Shown: positions 6,766 through 10,651 of the stretch, piece after piece
Layout: every line of letters begins with the position of its first letter
Numbering within the stretch: the stretch's first letter is position 1
DNA from: an uncultured Oscillospiraceae bacterium
GTDB taxonomy: Bacteria; Bacillota; Clostridia; Oscillospirales; Acutalibacteraceae
Assembly (NCBI GenBank): GCA_900552285.1
Contig: URYV01000043.1
Location: forward strand, 1-10,651
Length of the DNA: 10,651 bases
Direction: 5' to 3'
Notes under the pieces: model-generated
Databases searched by the model: none
Seen by the model: the letters and a program-made list of their open reading frames with translations, nothing else
What the model was told of the DNA's origin: nothing
Position numbers and translations under genes: made by a program

Positions 6766-6788
6766 TGAAGTCTCCAAACGTTAGAAAT

Positions 6789-6817
6789 ATTATACACTAC
6801 AATTCATAATGTGTCAA
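6789..6817 (-). promoter_or_regulatory. Consensus SigA promoter of the SigH-like gene
   Basis: Minus strand: -35 TTGACA (6817-6812), a 17-base spacer, -10 TATAAT (6794-6789); both hexamers match consensus. The predicted start is near 6782, giving a leader of about 17 nt containing the TGGAG site. Confidence 0.85.
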
Positions 6818-6830
6818 CAATTATTCATAA
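6802..6830. repeat. Direct repeat ATTCATAA in the sigma-gene promoter
   Basis: ATTCATAA occurs at 6802-6809 (between -10 and -35) and 6823-6830 (just upstream of -35), 21 bp apart, about two helical turns. An inverted near-copy (AATGAATT) follows at 6839-6846. It could be a regulator binding site, but the surrounding DNA is AT-rich, so chance is possible. Confidence 0.3.
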
Positions 6831-6927
6831 AATAAAGAATGAATTTATTTAAACTATACAAATTTATTGTCGGAATTTGTTTTTCGATAAATTATAAAGA
6901 GCGTTTGTGCCGAAATGTTGTGAAAAA

Positions 6928-8502
6928 TTATCTTGACAGTCTTGCGTTTATGCGGGATTTAAGCAGCTCGGCCTGAGCCGAAATATCGGAATCCTGCTCA
7001 AGGCTTGCGATGACGGCGTCAAAAACATAACGCATATACAAATCATTTGAAACGTCGGAGGAAAGGCATCTTGAACTGTCAAGCTCACTTATATATGTTT
7101 TCCAAACCCCATCGGCAAATTTTTCCGACGACTGTGCCGAGATAAGGGTGGGAACGGTGCTTCTCGAAATGCAGTTTTGGACTGTATATTCCTTGTTTGA
7201 CGCAAAGAATTTTGCAAAATCGTAAGCCGATTTTTCCTTTTCGTTATCCTCGTTTGAAACAACGGCAATGCCCGACAGCTTCATTTGCGAAATATAATTT
7301 TTTCCGAACACTTCGGCAAAGGAATGGCAGTCAAAATTATATTTGGCCGATGTTCCGAATGTGTTTTTATAGTATGAGCTTTCGGTAAAGCCGAAGGCGG
7401 TTTTTCCGTAAAGCATCTGTGAAGGGGAATAATCCTTTGAAATAAGCCCCTTCGAATTAAGACCGTTTATATATTCCATAAAGCCGTTCCAATCGTCGGA
7501 GGAAAAAGCCGCCGAAGAACCGTCGGTGAAAGTGCGGTCGGTTGACCAAAGATAACTGAGGAAAAGAGACGAAAGATCGTCAAAATTCTCATCGTTTGAG
7601 GAAATTCCGAGAGGGAAAACCTGGTCGGTATAGGTCTTGATTTTTTCGCAGGAGTCGACAAGCTCATCATAGCTTTTCGGCATATCAAGACCGCAGGAGG
7701 AAAGTATATCGGGATTTGAAATAAAGCAGGAAACGGTTGCTTCAATGGGCAGAGCGCATACCGAATCGGAAATCATCATTCCCTCAATGCAGGTCGAAGT
7801 GAACTGCTTGAAATCGTCACGGGACTCAAATTCATTTAAAGAGGTTACTAAACCCGCCGAATAAGCCGAGGAAAGGTACTTTTGGTCGAGCATTATCAAA
7901 TCGGGAAGATCATTTTTCTCCTTCAAATCGGAAAGATAATTTACAACCGAGGCATATTGCTTAAAATCCTTCTCGATTATTTTAATGTCTGTGTCGGCGT
8001 GTTTCTTTTCATATTCCGCGGCGGCTGATTTTATACCGTTGCAGCCCGACGGAACAAGTATCGAGATAGTTTGCTTTTCTGAAACGGGAGCGTCATCGGT
8101 AACGGCAGCTGAGGAAGTGCTGTCGGAAACCGTGACATCGGGCATTTTGAGCTCCGTTTCCTTAACGACATTTCCGTCTTTATCAAACTTTTTAAGTGTT
8201 TGTCCGTCCTTTATACGGGCGGAATAATCGGTAATTTCCGATTGGCTTTCATCAAAAAGACGAAGTGTTTCGCCCTTTTGAGCGTCAAGGGTAATTTCGC
8301 CCGATATTCCTTTGATTTCCGAGTAATCGTAAAGGTCGGAAAAGCTCCAATAAAGCTCGGGGTCTATGTTCCAAATCTCTTTAACCTGAGATACCTTCTC
8401 CGTCTCGGATGAGGCGGGAGGAGTTTCGGCCGGCTTTGAACACGATACGGCAAAAAGCGCAGCAATTATAATGGCAGAAATTTTATATATATTATTTTTC
8501 AT
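6928..8502 (-). CDS. Lipoprotein with extracellular solute-binding (family 1-like) domain and extra N-terminal domain
   Basis: This is a 524-residue exported lipoprotein. The signal peptide is M-K-N-N-I-Y-K, then a hydrophobic core, then A-V-S-C21, a slightly atypical lipobox (Ala at -3). A Pro/Ser/Thr-rich linker follows. Residues about 60-118 resemble the small clostridial surface domain of the type 'GxxxGxxLxVxDxxG...DGxxLxxxDxDGNVV'. A second Ser/Thr-rich linker spans about 122-142. From about residue 144 to the end it looks like an ABC-type carbohydrate-binding protein: ISILVPSG, a PDLIMLDQKYL strand/helix, T-S-L-N-E-F, a SYDELVDSCEKI helix and a C-terminal WKTYISELDS stretch. No permease or ATPase gene is adjacent, so the ligand is unknown and a sensory role is possible. 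ATG 8502 is preferred: ATG 8520 and TTG 8547 fall inside the -10 and -35 boxes of the proximal promoter. The ribosome site (GCGGTG) is weak. Confidence 0.8.
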   Translation of the reverse strand: MKNNIYKISAIIIAALFAVSCSKPAETPPASSETEKVSQVKEIWNIDPELYWSFSDLYDYSEIKGISGEITLDAQKGETLRLFDESQSEITDYSARIKDGQTLKKFDKDGNVVKETELKMPDVTVSDSTSSAAVTDDAPVSEKQTISILVPSGCNGIKSAAAEYEKKHADTDIKIIEKDFKQYASVVNYLSDLKEKNDLPDLIMLDQKYLSSAYSAGLVTSLNEFESRDDFKQFTSTCIEGMMISDSVCALPIEATVSCFISNPDILSSCGLDMPKSYDELVDSCEKIKTYTDQVFPLGISSNDENFDDLSSLFLSYLWSTDRTFTDGSSAAFSSDDWNGFMEYINGLNSKGLISKDYSPSQMLYGKTAFGFTESSYYKNTFGTSAKYNFDCHSFAEVFGKNYISQMKLSGIAVVSNEDNEKEKSAYDFAKFFASNKEYTVQNCISRSTVPTLISAQSSEKFADGVWKTYISELDSSRCLSSDVSNDLYMRYVFDAVIASLEQDSDISAQAELLKSRINARLSR

Positions 8503-8518
8503 ATTTACACCGCTGTTC

Positions 8519-8547
8519 ATTAAAATGTAGGAAAAACATTGTGTCAA
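8519..8547 (-). promoter_or_regulatory. Proximal SigA promoter (P1) of the lipoprotein gene
   Basis: Minus strand: -35 TTGACA (8547-8542), a 17-base spacer, -10 TTTAAT (8524-8519). The predicted start is near 8512, about 10 nt before ATG 8502. The very short leader would give a weak ribosome site, so the upstream promoter may matter more for translation. Confidence 0.7.
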
Positions 8548-8548
8548 T

Positions 8549-8559
8549 CACAGTCTGTG
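8549..8559. promoter_or_regulatory. Palindrome between the two lipoprotein promoters, possible operator
   Basis: CACAGTCTGTG is a perfect 5-bp inverted repeat around one central base. It lies exactly between the -10 of P2 and the -35 of P1, and over the predicted P2 start. The position suits a repressor or activator site; no known regulator motif is claimed. Confidence 0.4.
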
Positions 8560-8560
8560 T

Positions 8561-8589
8561 ATTATATCACTAATCGGCAAAAAAAGCAA
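8561..8589 (-). promoter_or_regulatory. Distal SigA promoter (P2) of the lipoprotein gene, extended -10
   Basis: Minus strand: -35 TTGCTT (8589-8584), a 17-base spacer ending TGA, -10 TATAAT (8566-8561). TGnTATAAT is the extended -10 form. The predicted start near 8554 falls inside the palindrome at 8549-8559. Confidence 0.68.
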
Positions 8590-8645
8590 GTGAGCATTAT
8601 TCGGAGGCAGGTTTTGCCGCTGTCTAAAATGTTTTGTCGTTGCAA

Positions 8646-8664
8646 TTTGTTAAATTCGAACAAA
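8646..8664. promoter_or_regulatory. Inverted repeat upstream of the oxidoreductase -35 box
   Basis: TTTGTT (8646-8651) and AACAAA (8659-8664) around a 7-base centre, ending 12 bp before the -35 box. The position suits an activator or repressor site; the arms are short and AT-rich, so chance is possible. Confidence 0.3.
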
Positions 8665-8676
8665 AATATTTACTTC

Positions 8677-8705
8677 TTGTATTTTTGCTTTGGAAGATGT
8701 ATAAT
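8677..8705 (+). promoter_or_regulatory. SigA-type promoter of the OYE-family oxidoreductase gene
   Basis: -35 TTGTAT (8677-8682), a 17-base spacer, -10 TATAAT (8700-8705). The predicted start is near 8712, giving a leader of about 63 nt to ATG 8775. Confidence 0.75.
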
Positions 8706-8716
8706 AAAGTCGTAAA

Positions 8717-8733
8717 CCGATTTCTTAAATCGG
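8717..8733 (+). promoter_or_regulatory. Inverted repeat in the oxidoreductase leader, operator or 5' hairpin
   Basis: CCGATTT (8717-8723), CTT, AAATCGG (8727-8733): a perfect 7-bp stem with a 3-base loop, starting about 5 bases after the predicted transcription start. It could be an operator blocking transcription, or an RNA hairpin stabilising the 5' end. A smaller hairpin CGGA-TTT-TCCG (8731-8741) shares three bases with it, so only one can form at a time. It lacks a T tract, so it is not a terminator. Confidence 0.45.
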
Positions 8734-8762
8734 ATTTTCCGAAGAAGGAAATTTGAAAGTAC

Positions 8763-8767
8763 GGAGG
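8763..8767 (+). promoter_or_regulatory. Shine-Dalgarno site of the oxidoreductase gene
   Basis: GGAGG seven bases before ATG 8775. It fixes the start of this long gene. Confidence 0.85.
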
Positions 8768-8774
8768 AAATACA

Positions 8775-10651
8775 ATGAATGAGAAGTTAAATCCGCTTTT
8801 CACGCCGTGGAAAATCGGCAATTGTGAAATCAAAAACCGAATCGTTCTGACGAGCATGGGCGGAACCGACCTTTTCGGCTGGATGGAAAAGAACCATTTT
8901 GATAAGGACGGCGCAAGATTTATTCTTGAGGTTGCAAAAAACAATGCCGGGCTTGTCATGCCGGGATGTCAGCCGGTATACAATCCCATGTTCGGACAAT
9001 GGCTTTATAAAAACAAAAAAATGTATGAGGATCTTAAAAAGTGGATGCCGGAATTTCATAAAACCGGTGCAAAGCTTTTTGTTCAGCTTACCGCGGGTTT
9101 CGGGCGTTCCTTCACCATAAGCTCCATGATGGAGACCCTTTACACAAACAAGTTTCTCCGCGCTGTCAGCAAGCCCTTCATGAATTTGGACAAAATAACC
9201 GCAACGGCAAGCCCCTCGCCCAACCGTTGGTCGGACAAGGTTCCCTCAAGGGAAATGACGGTGGCCGAAATAAAGGAATTTGTGGACGCCTTTGCAAAAT
9301 GTGCAAAAATGCTTAAGGACGCCGGGGTGGACGGTGTGGAAATTCACGCCGTGCATGAGGGCTATCTTCTCGACCAGTTCACGCTGAAATATGTCAACAA
9401 AAGAACCGACGAATACGGCGGCTCCTTTGAAAACAGATACCGTTTTCCCGTTGAAATCGTAAAGGCGATTAAGGCGGTCTGCGGAGATGATTTCCCCGTT
9501 TCGCTCCGTTATAGCGTCATTTCAAAAACCAAAGGCTTCCGTAAGGGAGCGCTGCCCGGAGAGGATTATGTCGAAGCCGGCCGCGATATGGAAGAGTCGG
9601 AAAAGGCGGCAAAATATCTTCAGGACGCGGGATATGATTGCCTTAACTGTGATAACGGAACATATGACGCATGGTATTGGGCTCATCCTCCCGTTTATAT
9701 GCCCGAGAACTGCAATCTTGCCGATGTTGAGCACATAAAGAATTTTGTGGACATTCCCGTGGTATGTGCCGGACGGCTTGACCCCGAGGTTGCGGCTCGG
9801 GCCGTTTCGGAAGGAAAGCTTGACGGCGCGGGATTTGCCCGTCAGTTCCTTGCAGACCCGGCTTGGGTAACAAAGCTTATGAACGATAAAAACGAGGATA
9901 TACGTCCGTGTATTCTGTGTCACAACGGTTGCTTCAATATGTGCCACTACAAGGGCGTTCCCAACGACCAGTCACTTTCCGACAGCCTTCATCTTGCAAG
10001 ATGTGCCGTAAATGCCGAAATGATGCAATGGGATAAGCATTACATAAAAAAGACACAAAATCCTAAAACCGTTCACATTGTCGGCGGCGGAATAGGGGGT
10101 ATGGAAGCCGCAAGAGTGCTTGTGCTCCGCGGTCACAAGCCGATTATTCACGAAAAGAGCGACAGGCTTGGCGGTGCGTTTATTGCTGCCGGTGCCGAGT
10201 CCTACAAGGGTAAGCTTCGTGATCTGCTCAAGTGGTATGAGCGTCAGATGAAAAAGCTGAATGTTGAAGTGCGGTTCAATGACGAGGTTCGGGACATTTC
10301 CTTATTCGGAAACGAGCCTGTTATCATTGCTACCGGTGCCGTCGCGAGAGTTCTTAAAAATGTCCCGGGACATGAAAAAATGATTGAGGCCTGCGACTTT
10401 CTTCTCGGAAAGCAGGTCGGCGAAAGAGTTGCCGTTATAGGCGGGGGACTGACCGGCTCGGAAATCGCATATGAGCTTGCTCTCATGGGCAAAACGCCGA
10501 TTATCGTAGAAATGAAGGACGATCTCGTAAGTCAGACCGGCGTATGTCTCGCAAACTCCTCATATTTGAGAGAATGGTTTGCGCTTAATAAAGTCCCGAC
10601 ATATCTTGAAACCTCACTCAAAGAGGTGACGGACGGAAAAATAATATGTGC
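8775..10651 (+). CDS. OYE-family FMN / 4Fe-4S / FAD oxidoreductase (enoate reductase / dienoyl-CoA reductase type), 3' truncated
   Basis: The frame starts at ATG 8775 and is still open at the window end: 625 residues are visible of a family that is usually about 640-680. Residues 1 to about 370 are the FMN-binding TIM barrel: N-P-L-F-T-P-W-K-I-G, H191-A-V-H194-E-G-Y197 at the active site, then N-K-R-T-D-E-Y-G-G-S-F-E-N-R. Cysteines C379-x2-C382-x3-C386 and C410 should hold a 4Fe-4S cluster. The gap before C410 is 23 residues, longer than the 11-12 of the E. coli dienoyl-CoA reductase FadH. Two dinucleotide folds follow: G437-G-G-I-G-G for FAD and G556-G-G-L-T-G for NAD(P)H. Relatives reduce activated C=C bonds (2-enoates, dienoyl-CoA, bile-acid intermediates of BaiCD/BaiH type). 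The substrate cannot be read here, so no symbol is given. It has its own promoter and no upstream partner gene on its strand. Confidence 0.9.
   Translation, partial: MNEKLNPLFTPWKIGNCEIKNRIVLTSMGGTDLFGWMEKNHFDKDGARFILEVAKNNAGLVMPGCQPVYNPMFGQWLYKNKKMYEDLKKWMPEFHKTGAKLFVQLTAGFGRSFTISSMMETLYTNKFLRAVSKPFMNLDKITATASPSPNRWSDKVPSREMTVAEIKEFVDAFAKCAKMLKDAGVDGVEIHAVHEGYLLDQFTLKYVNKRTDEYGGSFENRYRFPVEIVKAIKAVCGDDFPVSLRYSVISKTKGFRKGALPGEDYVEAGRDMEESEKAAKYLQDAGYDCLNCDNGTYDAWYWAHPPVYMPENCNLADVEHIKNFVDIPVVCAGRLDPEVAARAVSEGKLDGAGFARQFLADPAWVTKLMNDKNEDIRPCILCHNGCFNMCHYKGVPNDQSLSDSLHLARCAVNAEMMQWDKHYIKKTQNPKTVHIVGGGIGGMEAARVLVLRGHKPIIHEKSDRLGGAFIAAGAESYKGKLRDLLKWYERQMKKLNVEVRFNDEVRDISLFGNEPVIIATGAVARVLKNVPGHEKMIEACDFLLGKQVGERVAVIGGGLTGSEIAYELALMGKTPIIVEMKDDLVSQTGVCLANSSYLREWFALNKVPTYLETSLKEVTDGKIIC

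Noticed and set aside
6867..6876. Possible Spo0A box near the sigma gene promoter (TTGTCGGAAT)
   Set aside because: Only 6 of 7 core positions match TGTCGAA, it lies about 50 bp upstream of the -35 box, and AT-rich DNA yields such matches easily.
6820..6927. A terminator after the lipoprotein gene
   Set aside because: Only weak AT-rich 6-bp repeats are present (for example CAAATT/AATTTG with a 9-base loop), with no GC-rich stem and T tract.
8624..8959. Minus-strand open frame spanning the oxidoreductase leader and 5' end
   Set aside because: It runs through the promoter and ribosome site of the plus-strand gene and gives no protein-like sequence.
9522..9947. Minus-strand open frame of 141 codons inside the oxidoreductase gene
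   Set aside because: Antisense to a clear TIM-barrel and iron-sulfur coding region; no start signal.
1..10651. CRISPR array, tRNA, rRNA, insertion sequence, toxin-antitoxin or phage defence system
   Set aside because: No regularly spaced repeats, cloverleaf sequences, transposase motifs or defence-type protein domains were seen on either strand.

Overview
The window looks like a chromosomal segment of a low-to-moderate GC Gram-positive anaerobe of the class Clostridia, probably a gut Oscillospirales/Ruminococcaceae-type bacterium. The evidence is the gene content (mreC-mreD-PBP2 cluster, a SigH/Spo0H-like sigma factor, a clostridial two-zinc-ribbon protein, an iron-sulfur flavin enoate-reductase-type enzyme), strong GGAGG ribosome binding sites, near-consensus SigA promoters and hairpin-plus-T-tract terminators. 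I infer this from protein resemblance; no search was run. I saw no rRNA, tRNA, CRISPR array, insertion sequence or phage gene.

Layout. (1) 1-3092, plus strand: the 3' end of mreC, then complete mreD and mrdA (PBP2), the cell-elongation module. It ends at a hairpin (3099-3129) that can terminate both strands. (2) 3135-4696, minus strand: a two-gene operon of a cytoplasmic beta-lactamase-fold serine hydrolase followed by an MTA/SAH nucleosidase-like protein, coupled by a one-base stop/start overlap. (3) 4773-5657, plus strand: hslO (Hsp33, redox-activated chaperone), divergent from that operon. The two promoters sit face to face and overlap. A second bidirectional terminator follows (5685-5713). 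(4) 5764-8502, minus strand: in transcription order an orphan solute-binding-type lipoprotein, a SigH-like sigma factor, and a small protein with two zinc ribbons. The sigma gene and the lipoprotein gene each have recognisable promoters. (5) 8775 to the window end, plus strand: a long OYE-type FMN/4Fe-4S/FAD oxidoreductase (enoate reductase/dienoyl-CoA reductase architecture). It is truncated by the window edge and has its own promoter and two inverted repeats in the control region.

How they relate. mreC, mreD and mrdA work together in lateral wall synthesis. The hydrolase and nucleosidase are physically coupled and probably serve one cytoplasmic process, but the substrates cannot be read from sequence. 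hslO is a redox-stress gene whose promoter excludes that operon's promoter. The sigma factor and zinc-ribbon gene are probably cotranscribed, and read-through from the lipoprotein gene is possible because no clear terminator separates them. Nothing here is an obviously new defence or mobile system. The most interesting points are regulatory (overlapping promoters, operator-like repeats), the unexplained hydrolase/nucleosidase pairing, and the lipoprotein's extra N-terminal domain. Several natural start codons lie downstream of the longest possible starts (mreD, mrdA, hydrolase, hslO, sigma factor, lipoprotein), and each choice is explained in its entry.
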